Program-made: the position numbers and the translations under genes
Shown here: one piece after another, positions 1 to 8,800 of the stretch
Position numbering within the stretch: position 1 is the first letter of the stretch
How the letters are laid out: each line of letters starts with the position of its first letter
The notes under the pieces: model-generated
Seen by the model: the letters and a program-made list of their open reading frames with translations, nothing else
What the model was told of the DNA's origin: nothing
The model's database searches: none
NCBI RefSeq assembly: GCF_003313245.1
Contig: NZ_QJSD01000002.1
Location: 434,001 to 498,000 of the forward strand
DNA length: 64,000 nucleotides
DNA from: Primorskyibacter marinus
GTDB taxonomy: Bacteria; Pseudomonadota; Alphaproteobacteria; Rhodobacterales; Rhodobacteraceae
Direction of reading: 5' to 3'

Positions 1-97
1 GCTGGCAGTAGACGCAAACGATCTCATGCCCGGCAGAAACCAATGCCTCCAGCGCCGGCACCGAAAACTCGGGCGAGCCCATGAATACGATCCGCAA
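1..97 (-). CDS. fmt: Methionyl-tRNA formyltransferase, N-terminal fragment
   Basis: The gene runs off the left edge; only the first 32 codons are present. The visible protein begins [19 protein letters not shown], the classic N-terminus of the Rossmann-like formyltransferase domain of Fmt, which formylates initiator Met-tRNA using 10-formyl-THF. The start is a TTG (plus-strand CAA at 95-97). It is chosen because GGAGG lies 7 bases upstream and because the family begins right at this beta strand. It is last in a minus-strand set after two deformylase-family genes, the usual def-fmt pairing: formylate the initiator Met, then remove the formyl group. A GC hairpin separates it from the upstream gene. 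Confidence 0.9.
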   Translation of the reverse strand, partial: MRIVFMGSPEFSVPALEALVSAGHEIVCVYCQ

Positions 98-103
98 CCT
101 GAT

Positions 104-155
104 CCCTCCTTCTTTTCGGCAAAAATACTCCGGGGGTGCGGGGGCTGGCCCCCGC
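104..155 (-). terminator. GC hairpin plus GAGTATTTTTGCC element between def-like gene and fmt
   Basis: Read on the minus strand, a perfect palindrome GCGGGGGCCAGCCCCCGC (138-155) is followed 7 bases later by GAGTATTTTTGCC (118-130) and then GAAAAGAAGGAGGG, which carries the fmt ribosome binding site. The hairpin plus short T run resembles a partial intrinsic terminator or attenuator. The same GAGTATTTTTGCC string follows a GC hairpin at 35136-35185. The terminator role is inferred. Confidence 0.45.
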
Positions 156-175
156 TCTGGGTTCGTCTTTATAGA

Positions 176-673
176 CTAACGCCCGAATTTGCGCGCCTTT
201 CGCAACAAAACGTCCCGCTTCACCTTGCTCAGGTGATCGAAATACATACGCCCGTTCAGATGGTCGATCTGGTGCTGTACGGATGTTGCCCAAAGCCCGA
301 CGAAATCCTTTTCCTCGATCTCGCCATCTGCATTCAGATACCGCACGGTCACCGCACGCGGCCGGGTGATCCTGGCCGAAACGCCCGGCAGATTCGGGCT
401 GGCCTCCTCGTGATCGCGCGGTTGGGCGGATGCGTGCAACACTTCGGGATTTGCCATGCGCACGGTCTGACCGCGCGCCTCGGACGCATCAACCACCGCC
501 AGCCGCAACATGACGCCGATCTGCGGCGCGCCAAGGCCCACACCGGGCATTGCTTCCATCGTGTCGATCATGTCCTGCCAATGGGCGCGGATCTCGTCCG
601 TGATGGCATCCACAGGGGCGGCCGGGGTCCGCAAACGCTTGTCAGGCCAGGGCAGGCAGCGCCGAACGGTCAC
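176..673 (-). CDS. Peptide deformylase-like protein lacking catalytic residues
   Basis: This 165-residue protein aligns along its whole length with peptide deformylase. Motif 1 is kept as GVGLGAPQ (residues 44-51). Motif 2, normally EGCLS with the metal-binding Cys, reads EEASPNLP, so the Cys is Ser92. Motif 3, normally HEIDH, is HQIDH (134-138), so the catalytic Glu is Gln135. The two metal His remain. It overlaps the upstream canonical def by 4 bases (670-673) and is probably translationally coupled to it. The family needs Cys, two His and Glu for metal-dependent hydrolysis, so this copy is probably inactive as a classical deformylase. It might bind ribosomes or nascent chains, or have another role. 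Confidence 0.85.
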   Translation of the reverse strand: MTVRRCLPWPDKRLRTPAAPVDAITDEIRAHWQDMIDTMEAMPGVGLGAPQIGVMLRLAVVDASEARGQTVRMANPEVLHASAQPRDHEEASPNLPGVSARITRPRAVTVRYLNADGEIEEKDFVGLWATSVQHQIDHLNGRMYFDHLSKVKRDVLLRKARKFGR

Positions 674-1188
674 GCCCGCGCCTTCTCTCGCTTCAGCTTC
701 TGCATCTTGCGGGTGATCATCTGGCGTCGCAGCGGTTTGAGATAATCAATGAACAGCTTGCCGTTGAGGTGATCGATCTCATGCTGCACGCATGTCGCCC
801 AGAGCCCGTCGAAATCCTGCTCTTGCGGATTGCCGTCACGGTCCAGCCAGCCAATCCGCACCTCGCGCGGGCGCTCGACTTCGGCATATTGGTCGGGGAT
901 CGACAAACAGCCTTCCTCATAGACGTTCAACTCGTCCGAAACCGCCAGCACTTCGGGATTGAACATCACCATGGGTTGCGCAGGCGCGGCCTCGTCCTTG
1001 ACGCAGTCCAGCACGATAAGCCGGTCCAGCACACCGACCTGTGGCGCCGCAAGGCCGATGCCGGGAGCGTCATACATGGTTTCCAGCATGTCATCGGCAA
1101 GCGCACGCAGCTCGTCCGAAATATCGGCAACGGGCGGGCAGACCTTCTTCAGGCGCGGGTCGGGATGGATGAGAATGGGCCTTTTCAT
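670..1188 (-). CDS. def: Peptide deformylase
   Basis: A 172-residue enzyme that removes the formyl group from N-terminal formyl-Met as proteins leave the ribosome. All three motifs are intact: GIGLAAPQ near residue 46, EEGCLS with the metal Cys near 94, and HEIDH near 136-140. Length is typical of type I deformylases. The start is placed at the ATG giving MKRPILIHPDPRLKK, matching the family N-terminus; an ATG three codons upstream (1197) is possible and neither has a clear Shine-Dalgarno. It is followed without a gap by a degenerate paralogue and then fmt, forming an apparent def-def-like-fmt operon. Confidence 0.95.
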   Translation of the reverse strand: MKRPILIHPDPRLKKVCPPVADISDELRALADDMLETMYDAPGIGLAAPQVGVLDRLIVLDCVKDEAAPAQPMVMFNPEVLAVSDELNVYEEGCLSIPDQYAEVERPREVRIGWLDRDGNPQEQDFDGLWATCVQHEIDHLNGKLFIDYLKPLRRQMITRKMQKLKREKARA

Positions 1189-1314
1189 GGCAATCATTTA
1201 GGCGATGAGTCGCAAAGGCGCAATAACCGGTGCTTGCACTTGGTCAGCAATAAGGTAGCGTCCCCGACGTTGCGCGCAGCACAGATACCGGTACATGCAA
1301 GACAGGAGACGTCC

Positions 1315-2493
1315 ATGACGTTCGATTTCGACCGCCTTATTGATCGTCGCGGAACCCATTCTTCAAAGTGGGATGCGATGGAGCCGCTTTTCGGCGTCTC
1401 TCCGAAAGACGGTCTGGCAATGTGGACGGCAGATTCCGACTATCCGACAGCCCCTTGCGTCATTGATGCGGTTCGCGCCGCTGCTGATCTGGGCATTTTC
1501 GGCTATTTCGCGGATCCCAGCGCGTATGACGCGGCGATCTGTTGGTGGATGGCGACGCGCCACAACTGGCAGATAGAGCCGGATTGGATTCTGACGTCCG
1601 CCGGACTGGGCAATGCGATCGGGCTTTGCCTTGATGTCTACACAGACCCCGGTGACGGGGTGGTGATCTTCTCGCCGGTCTATCACGAATTTTCCGGCAA
1701 GATCCGCAGGGCGGGGCGCGAAGTCGTCGAAATTCCGCTGATCCTTGACGGGGACCGCTACCAGATTGATCTGGATGCGGCGCAGGCCCGGTTGACCGGT
1801 GCCGAGAAGATGCTGATCTGGTGCTCGCCGCAAAACCCCTCTGGCCGGATCTGGACCGGGGATGAACTGCGTACCGTGGCGGAATTTGCCCGCGCCAATG
1901 ATCTGGTGCTTGTCTCGGATGAGGTGCATCACGATCTGATCATGCCGGGCAATAGCTTTGTGCCGATGGATGTCGCGGTGCCAGAGATCCGCGACCGCCT
2001 GATCGTGCTGACGGCGTCCTCCAAGACATTCAACATTGCCGGGCAGAAGACCGGCAACATGATCATCCCCGATGCGACGCTGCGCGCGGCAATGGAAAAC
2101 CGGATGCGGGCGCTGGATCTGGGCCCCAACCGTCTGGGGCTGGAGATGGTCACCGCCGCCTATACGCCCGCTGGGGCCGAATGGGTCGACGCGCAAGTGG
2201 CGCATATTGATCGCAACCGACAGGCTTTTGACGAGGCGATCAATGCCATCCCCGGTGTGCGGTCGCTGCCGCTGCAATCAACCTATCTGGCTTGGGTGGA
2301 TTTTTCCGGCACCGGCATGACCTATGCCGAGGTTGAGGCCCGCGTGAAAGGCACCGCCCGTATCGCCGCCAGCCCCGGTCCGGATTTCGGTCAAGGCGGC
2401 GAGAGTTTCATGCGCTTTAACCTCGCGACCCAGCACGCCCGCGTGTCCGAAGCAGCCGCGCGCTTGCAGGAGGCGTTTTCAGACCTTCAGTAG
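1315..2493 (+). CDS. MalY/PatB-type PLP-dependent C-S lyase
   Basis: A 392-residue fold-type I aminotransferase-like enzyme. It has SPQNPSG (171-177), SDEVHHDL (201-208) and the PLP Schiff-base lysine K237 in TASSKTFNIAG. The N-terminal FDFDRLIDRRGTHSSKWD and the MWTADSDY segment are characteristic of the MalY/PatB cystathionine beta-lyase group rather than ordinary aspartate aminotransferases. Expected activity is cleavage of cystathionine or other cysteine S-conjugates to a thiol, pyruvate and ammonia in the cytoplasm. ATG at 1315 is chosen because ACAGGAGA lies just upstream and the family starts there; a longer in-frame extension upstream has no support. It is divergent from def and monocistronic. 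Confidence 0.85.
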   Translation: MTFDFDRLIDRRGTHSSKWDAMEPLFGVSPKDGLAMWTADSDYPTAPCVIDAVRAAADLGIFGYFADPSAYDAAICWWMATRHNWQIEPDWILTSAGLGNAIGLCLDVYTDPGDGVVIFSPVYHEFSGKIRRAGREVVEIPLILDGDRYQIDLDAAQARLTGAEKMLIWCSPQNPSGRIWTGDELRTVAEFARANDLVLVSDEVHHDLIMPGNSFVPMDVAVPEIRDRLIVLTASSKTFNIAGQKTGNMIIPDATLRAAMENRMRALDLGPNRLGLEMVTAAYTPAGAEWVDAQVAHIDRNRQAFDEAINAIPGVRSLPLQSTYLAWVDFSGTGMTYAEVEARVKGTARIAASPGPDFGQGGESFMRFNLATQHARVSEAAARLQEAFSDLQ

Positions 2494-2666
2494 TTATCGA
2501 AACGCGACAGCATAATGTCCAAGACGTGCGATCATGTGATAATCGCCGCGCTGATATGCGAGTTCCGTTCACCTGCGCACATGCGTTGCGCGTCATTTGC
2601 TCTTCATGCGAGCTGCGAAAGCTCTATCTGATGGACAGAGAGTTGAATGGATAGGGAGTAGGCAAA

Positions 2667-3656
2667 ATGGGTTTGCTGGTTGACGGTTCATGGCAAGACA
2701 AGTGGTACGATACGCAATCCACTGGAGGCAAATTCGAACGATCAGAGGCCAGTTTCCGAAACTGGATCACCACCGACGGAAGCGCCGGACCTTCGGGTGA
2801 AGGTGGGTTCAAGGCCGAATCCGGGCGGTATCATCTATATGTCTCTTATGCCTGCCCTTGGGCGCATCGCGCGTTGATTTTCCGCGCGATCAAGGACTTG
2901 ACGGATCACATCGGTGTCAGCGTCGTACATCCCGAAATGCTTTCGGAAGGCTGGGAGCTGAAGACCGGTTTCGCGGGCACCACAGGTGACAAGCTGTACG
3001 GGCTGCCGTTTTTGCGCGACGTTTACCTGAAGGCAGAGCCAGATATGACCGGGCGCGTGACCGTACCGCTTTTGTGGGACAAACAGCGCGACACAATTGT
3101 CTCGAACGAAAGCGCCGAAATCATCCGCATGTTCAACAGCGCCTTCAACGATATGACCGGCAACCACGATGACTACTGGCCCGAAAACCTGCGCGACGCG
3201 ATAGAACCGGTGAATGCGCGCATCTACGATACGGTCAATAACGGCGTCTACAAGGCCGGTTTCGCGACCAGCCAAGAGGCGTATGACGAGGCCGTGCATC
3301 CGCTTTTCGACAGTCTGGACTGGATCGAGGACATCCTGACCCGCAACCGCTATCTGATGGGCGACCGTCTTACCGAAGCGGACTGGCGGCTGTTCACCAC
3401 GATGGTGCGGTTTGACAAGGTCTACCACACGCATTTCAAATGCAATTTGCGGCAGATCGTCGATTACCCAAACCTGTGGGCCTATGTCAGAGAACTCTAC
3501 CAGTGGCCGGGTGTCGCAGAGACCGTCCATTTCGATCATATCGTGCGGCATTACTATTACAGTCACGACACCATCAATCCGCACCGGATCGTGCCGATCA
3601 CGCCGGACCCGGATTTTATGGCACCGCAAGATCGCGACAGACTGAACGCCGCTTAG
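2667..3656 (+). CDS. yqjG: Glutathionyl-hydroquinone reductase (YqjG/ECM4 family)
   Basis: A 329-residue protein of the Xi-class glutathione transferases. YACPWAHR (61-68) holds the catalytic Cys63-Pro-Trp that attacks glutathionyl-hydroquinones. The C-terminal half carries the all-alpha GST domain, ending in HYYYSHDTINPHRIVP, the family's signature tail. Length is normal for the family. The reaction is GSH-dependent reduction of glutathionyl-quinols, a repair or detoxification step for quinones. A GGGAG sequence lies 8 bases before the ATG. Its stop overlaps the 3' end of the convergent receiver gene by 4 bases. The 173 bases upstream hold no other gene that I can support. Confidence 0.9.
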   Translation: MGLLVDGSWQDKWYDTQSTGGKFERSEASFRNWITTDGSAGPSGEGGFKAESGRYHLYVSYACPWAHRALIFRAIKDLTDHIGVSVVHPEMLSEGWELKTGFAGTTGDKLYGLPFLRDVYLKAEPDMTGRVTVPLLWDKQRDTIVSNESAEIIRMFNSAFNDMTGNHDDYWPENLRDAIEPVNARIYDTVNNGVYKAGFATSQEAYDEAVHPLFDSLDWIEDILTRNRYLMGDRLTEADWRLFTTMVRFDKVYHTHFKCNLRQIVDYPNLWAYVRELYQWPGVAETVHFDHIVRHYYYSHDTINPHRIVPITPDPDFMAPQDRDRLNAA

Positions 3657-4021
3657 GTCGGCTCGTGACGGGCGTAATGCTCGACCATCGCCGCCAGATC
3701 ATCTGGCGGCGTTTCGCTCTGAACGAAGGCGCAGGCATTCGAGCAGTGTTGGAAAATGGATCCGTCCGAAAAGAAAGATGTGTTGGTCACAAAAATCGCC
3801 TTTGCCCCCGGCTGGCGATAGCTTGCAAAATCGGCGATTGCCATGGCGCTGCCATTTTTCAGCACCAGATCCAGCACAAGCACGTCAAAAATAGTGGTCC
3901 GCAACAATGACACAGCTTCGTCTTGTGACGTCACCAGCCAGACCTGTGCACCCAATCGTTCAAGATGGCTTTTCCAGATTTTACCAAGCTCTGCCCGGCT
4001 CTCAACAATAAGAACATTCAT
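3653..4021 (-). CDS. Single-domain response-regulator receiver protein
   Basis: At 122 residues this is only a receiver domain. MNVLIVES forms beta-1 with one acidic residue (E7) where most receivers have two. VLVLDLV presents the expected phospho-acceptor D51, and FVTN supplies the conserved T79. The lysine usually found near position 100 is Q101 (AFVQSE), so phosphorylation-driven switching may be altered. There is no output domain, as in DivK- or CheY-like proteins. GGAG lies 7 bases upstream of the ATG. No histidine kinase is adjacent, so the partner is unknown. It faces a long gene-free region and may be expressed alone. Confidence 0.8.
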   Translation of the reverse strand: MNVLIVESRAELGKIWKSHLERLGAQVWLVTSQDEAVSLLRTTIFDVLVLDLVLKNGSAMAIADFASYRQPGAKAIFVTNTSFFSDGSIFQHCSNACAFVQSETPPDDLAAMVEHYARHEPT

Positions 4022-4195
4022 TCACAATCTCCGGCACAATGCCCGCGCCGCCTTTGCGGGTAATCTGAAAGGTTTGATCATAACAAAAAGTTAACGTCTG
4101 CGTAATCTTAATGGAGGAAGCGTAAATCCGCCTAATGACACTCTAGTAATACAGCATTATGTAAATTGGCACGACCTCGCATTTGTATCAACATA

Positions 4196-4219
4196 CCCGT
4201 TGCATCTGTCTGCAACGGG
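4196..4219. repeat. Perfect 9-bp inverted repeat, 6-base loop
   Basis: CCCGTTGCA (4196-4204), loop TCTGTC, TGCAACGGG (4211-4219). No T run follows on either strand, so it is not a textbook terminator. It may be an operator or part of a structured transcript. Confidence 0.5.
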
Positions 4220-4680
4220 CCGACAGCATGCTTAATGACAGCTTAAAGGCATAAATTTCGGTGCGGATGCGATTCTCGCCCGCAGATCCAACGTCGGATT
4301 ATTGCCGGCCCCAGGTCACACCAGTGTCCGCCGCCGATAGGTTCGCAAGGCGCGTCGCCGCATTTTCAGTCGTGGAGAACAGTATGTCAGCCGTGAGCGA
4401 AATTCCGCGCGTCTATTAATGAAACAGCGAGAACGAGGCGGAAATGTTGTGCGCCCCAGAAGCGATTGACTGGTGACTGCCTGTCAAGATGTGGTTAACA
4501 TATTGATATTAAATCTAAAAACAGATGATTTTTCAGGGATTTATCGTCGCCTCGGTGTTGCCAATAAAACGAAAATCAGCTTCGAACAGCGTGCGAATAA
4601 TGCTTGGTCGTCGCTTCGCAATAGTCGGGTGGTGCCCCACTTCAAGCCCCGCTGATGCAAACTTTTTGGCAAACCGCCGA

Positions 4681-4706
4681 GGAACATTCCCGCCGCCAAC
4701 CGTGTT
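4681..4706 (+). promoter_or_regulatory. Possible ECF-sigma-type promoter (GGAAC ... CGTGTT)
   Basis: GGAAC at 4681-4685 is followed after 15 bases by CGTGTT (4701-4706), about 65 bases before the PRC-barrel start. General-stress ECF promoters in alphaproteobacteria read GGAAC-N16/17-CGTT; this match is imperfect in spacing or -10. The call is weak. Confidence 0.25.
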
Positions 4707-4772
4707 CATCCTCCATAGCCGGGCAGCAAACACATCCTGCTCAGGACGAAATGAATCTGGAGGACATGAAAC

Positions 4773-5825
4773 ATGAAAACTCTTCTCGCTACAACAGCCA
4801 TCGTGATGGCCGGGACATTCCCCGCCTTTGCCGAACAACACAGCATGAGTGGCCCGTTCGTCGACAGTTCTGCCATGGAAACTACGGCTGATCTGCGCGC
4901 CTCGCGCCTGATCGGTATGAGCGTCTATTCCACCGAAGAAGAAGTCGGTGATGAGGGCATGGTCGATGCTGGAGACAACTGGGAACGCATCGGTGAGATC
5001 AACGACGTGATCCTGTCCAGATCCGGCGATATGGAAGCCGTGCTTCTCGACATTGGTGGTTTCCTGGGCATTGGTGAGCGCACCGTTGCGGTTAACCTGT
5101 CGGATCTGAAACTCGTTTCTGACACCGACGCGGCTGGTGACTTCTTTGTCGTGGTGACCAGTAACCGTGAAACACTGGAGAATGCGCCAGAATTCGACAC
5201 CGACCTAATTGGTGCGTGGAATTCGGCCGAGCGTTCCAGTGAGAATCCGAGCGATATGGCTGAAAAAACGACAGAAAAAACGGCCGCTGCCGTTGAAGGC
5301 GCAGCAACTGAAGCTGGAGAAAATGCTGAAGGTGCGGTCGTGGCCACAGGTGCCGCGTTGAACGAGGCGGGCGATGAAGTTGCCGAAGCTGGTGACGAGG
5401 TTGCCGAATCGGCCGAGGCCGCCGGTCAAGAGATGGAGCAGGAAGCCAACGAGATGGCTGTTGAGACAGACACCGAGATGGCCGCTGAAACAGATGGCGA
5501 GATCGTCGACGGCATGACCTACTCGCCCGAAGGCTACATGGCCGTCGATGCGACGACGATGACCGCCGAACAGATTGACGGTGCAGCAGTCTATGACGGC
5601 CGCGACGAACGGGTCGGCGAGATCTCGGAAGTGATCGTTTCGGAAGATGGCAAGATCAGCAACGTGATCCTTGACGTAGGCGGTTTCCTTGGGATTGGCG
5701 AAAAGCACGTCTCGATGCCGTTCGACCAACTGAACCTGCAACAGGAAGATGGCGGTGATGATCTGCGTGTCTATGTTTCAGCGACCAAGGAAGAGCTGGA
5801 AGGCATGCAAGACTACGAGAAGTAA
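4773..5825 (+). CDS. Exported double PRC-barrel protein with acidic Ala/Glu-rich linker
   Basis: A 350-residue protein with a clear signal peptide (MKTLLATTAIVMAGTFPAFA). Two PRC-barrel-like domains lie at roughly 40-130 and 260-345; each contains the same GGFLGIGE turn, so they look like an internal duplication. The linker (about 150-250) is low complexity, rich in Ala, Glu and Thr, with repeated DEVAEAGDEVAE-like units resembling disordered stress proteins. PRC barrels mediate protein or lipid contacts in photosynthetic reaction centres, RimM and many stress proteins; the specific role here is unknown. GGAGG sits 8 bases upstream of the ATG. It is alone and ends at a strong terminator. Confidence 0.8.
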   Translation: MKTLLATTAIVMAGTFPAFAEQHSMSGPFVDSSAMETTADLRASRLIGMSVYSTEEEVGDEGMVDAGDNWERIGEINDVILSRSGDMEAVLLDIGGFLGIGERTVAVNLSDLKLVSDTDAAGDFFVVVTSNRETLENAPEFDTDLIGAWNSAERSSENPSDMAEKTTEKTAAAVEGAATEAGENAEGAVVATGAALNEAGDEVAEAGDEVAESAEAAGQEMEQEANEMAVETDTEMAAETDGEIVDGMTYSPEGYMAVDATTMTAEQIDGAAVYDGRDERVGEISEVIVSEDGKISNVILDVGGFLGIGEKHVSMPFDQLNLQQEDGGDDLRVYVSATKEELEGMQDYEK

Positions 5826-5866
5826 ATCGCTTACGCAGATAATCAGTATCCCGTTTCAAGAGTGCC

Positions 5867-5897
5867 GGCCCCGGAGGAAACTCCGGGGCCCTTTTTT
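5867..5897 (+). terminator. Intrinsic terminator of the PRC-barrel gene
   Basis: Stem GGCCCCGGAG (5867-5876) pairs perfectly with CTCCGGGGCC (5881-5890) across a GAAA tetraloop, followed by C and six T (5892-5897). It ends just before the convergent smc stop and works only on the plus strand. Confidence 0.92.
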
Positions 5898-5898
5898 G

Positions 5899-8800
5899 TC
5901 ACGCGACCAGTGTTGTTGCCCGCTTCAGATCGACCGACACCAGCTGGCTGACGCCCTGTTCCTGCATGGTTACACCGAACAACCTGTCCATGCGGCTCAT
6001 CGTGACGGCGTGGTGGGTGATGATCAGAAAACGCGTATCGGTCTGGCGGCACATCTCGTCCAGCAAATCGCAGAACCGGGTGACGTTGGCATCGTCCAGC
6101 GGCGCGTCTACCTCATCCAGCACACAGATCGGCGCGGGGTTCGCCAGGAATACCGCAAAGATCAGTGCCATAGCGGTCAAGGTCTGTTCGCCGCCTGACA
6201 AAAGCGAAAGCGTCGACAGTTTCTTGCCCGGCGGTTGGCACATGATCTCCAGCCCGGCATCCAGTGGATCATCCGATTCAACCATCACCAGATTGGCCTC
6301 GCCACCGTTGAACAGGTGGGTAAAGAGCAGCCGGAAGTTGCTGTTGACCTGCTCGAAAGCGGTCAGCAGGCGTTCACGCCCTTCGCGGTTCAGGCTGGCA
6401 ATGCCGTTGCGCAAGGTTCGCACGGCTTCTTCCAGATCAGCCTTTTCGTTGACCAGCGTGTCATGTTCTTCGCGGACTTCGCGGGCGTCCTCTTCAGCGC
6501 GGAGATTCACCGCCCCCAGCGCATCGCGCTGGCGTTTCAAACGGTTCACATCCGCTTCTATACTGTCTGAATCCGCCATTTTTTCGGGATTGGCATCCAG
6601 CCGGTCCAGTAGCTTTTGCGGCGTGGTTTCCTGCTCGTCCTCTATGCGGTCCGCGGCGGCAGTGACGGTTTCGCGCGCGGCCTCGGCGCGGGCGTCTGCG
6701 CGGGCTCTGGATTCGCGGGCTTCTGACGCAGCGCGCTCGGCATCGCGTTCGGCGGTTTCGGCTTCGCGCAAGGCACCTTCGGCCGTACTGAGCGCAACGG
6801 ACGCATTCGCCCGGCGCGCCTCCGCCTCGGAAATCGCTTGCGTCAACTCGTCGCGCTTTATGGCGATTTCTTCGGGTGCCGCGCTGGCCTCTTGCAGCTT
6901 CTCTTCGGCGGCTTGCTTACGGTCCAGCAATTCCTGACTGCGCGTCTTGGCGGTCTCCAGCCGGTGCCGCCAGCCGCTCAGATCCTTCGTGACCTGTTGG
7001 CTGCGCGCACGCCGGGCCTCGCCCTCACGGCGTATTTCATCATGGGCAGAGCGTCGCGCCATCATGGTCATGCGTGCGGCCTCGACCGTCATCTTGATAT
7101 CTTCGACCTCGGCGCGGGCGCTTTCCAGATCTTCCAGACCCTGTGCGCCGCGTTCGGCCTCGGTCAATTGCTTGCGCGCAGCAATCGCCTCTTCTTCGTA
7201 GCGGGTCACCGCCATGGCGAGGCTTTCCACCTTGCCCTGCGACAGATCGCGATCCGCTTCGGCGCGGCTCAGGGCGCGGCTGGCCTCATTGACCTGCGCG
7301 TCAGCCTCGCGCCGCGCCTTGCGGGCCTCTTGGTCGGCGGTGGACAGTTCTGCCATGCGGGCAGTCAGCGTTTCATGGGCTGCGCGTGCCCCGTCAACGC
7401 GGGCCTCGGCATGGGCGTTTTCCTGTTTCAGTGCCTCAAGCCGGTTCAGCTGCTCCAAACGCAAAGCCGCCGCCGAGGGTGCATCTGCCGCCCAAGCGCG
7501 GAAGCCGTCCCAACGCCAAAGGTCGCCTTCAAGGCTGACAAGGCGCTGGCCGGGCTTCAGCAGCTTTTGCAGGCGCTGGCCGTCGCCGTCACCCACCAGC
7601 CCGATTTGCGCCATTCTGCGTTGCAGAACCTCGGGCACCGAGACGTGGTTGGTTAATGGCGTCACACCTTCGGGCAGGGTCTGTCGCGCATCATAGTCCG
7701 GCAGGGTCGCCCAGCCCGACGGGCCATCGGCGTCAACCTCGGGCGCACGCAGATCGTCGGCAAGCGCCGCGCCAAGCGCCTTTTCAAACCCTTGCTCAAC
7801 CTGCAACCGGTCAAGCACTTGGCCGCCTTCGGCCGTGTCACGTTCCAGCAGACGCGTCAAAGCTGTGACCTCGGCGCGCAACGCGTTTGCCTCGCCCTCT
7901 GCCTCGGACCGTTCGGCGCGGGCATCCGCCTCTCGTGATTGCGTCTCGGAACGGGCCTCTTCGGCGAGGGTCAGCGCAGTCTCTGCACGCTCGGCGTTTT
8001 CGCGGGCAAGGTCTTCGGCATGGGCGGCGCGTTCCATCGTTTCGTTCGCGGCTTCCATGGCTTCTTTGGCGGCGGTCATGGCGTCACGCGCACGCGTCGC
8101 CTCGCCCTCGTTCTTGTCCAGCGTCTTGCGGCTGTCTTCCAGCAAACGCATGGCGGAATGATGCCGCGCCGCCAGGCGGGCCACGTCTTCGGTGCGCTGC
8201 GACAGATCGGATTCGCGGGCTTGCAGGATTTCTGCCGCTTCATGCGAGGCGGCAGAGGCTTCCTCCAGTCGCGTGTCATGGCCGTCTCCGGCCTTGTCCA
8301 GTTCGCGGGCTTCCCATTCCAGTTGCGCGATGGTTTCGCCCGCGTCGTGGTTCAGGCCGGTCTCGCGCTCCATGTCCATCATCATCTGGGTGATGCTTCG
8401 TTTCAGGGTTTCGATGGCATCCAAAGCCCGCTTTTCCTGATCGGCAAGCGTGTCGCGCTGGACCTCCAGCCGTTGCAGGACAGCCGCGGCGATCGCCGCT
8501 TCCTCGCGCAGAGCGGGCAGCTGGGTATCGCGTTCTGCGCGGATCTTCGCGGCCTGACGCGCCGCAGTTTCCGATTGCGCCGCCGTGCTGGTGCGGTCGC
8601 GCAGAACGGTCTCCGCCTCGGCGCGGGCGGTATCCGCCTCTTTCCAGCGACGGTACAGCAATAAGCCCTCGGCGCGGCGCAGATCTTCGCCGATGGTCCG
8701 GTACCGTGCGGCCTGTTTGGCCTGTCGCTCCAACTGTGCCAAATGCGTGGCAAGCTGTTCGACCACGTCATCGACGCGGGTCAGATTGGTTTCGGTATTC

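Larger units (their letters stand above)
4022..4772. other. 750-base gene-free region between receiver gene and PRC-barrel gene
   Basis: No reading frame here has a convincing start, codon pattern or family resemblance. It should hold the divergent promoters of the flanking genes. A perfect 9-bp hairpin lies at 4196-4219 and AT-rich stretches at 4081-4180 and 4490-4540. It is unusually long for this compact chromosome and could encode a small RNA, but I see no known RNA family. Confidence 0.6.

Noticed and set aside
769-1314. N-terminal extension of the MalY-like protein
   Set aside because: The frame is open, but it runs antisense through def and has no family resemblance; ATG 1315 has a good ribosome site.
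4473-4655. Small frame in the 750-base gap
   Set aside because: No Shine-Dalgarno, no recognisable motif and competing frames of equal quality.
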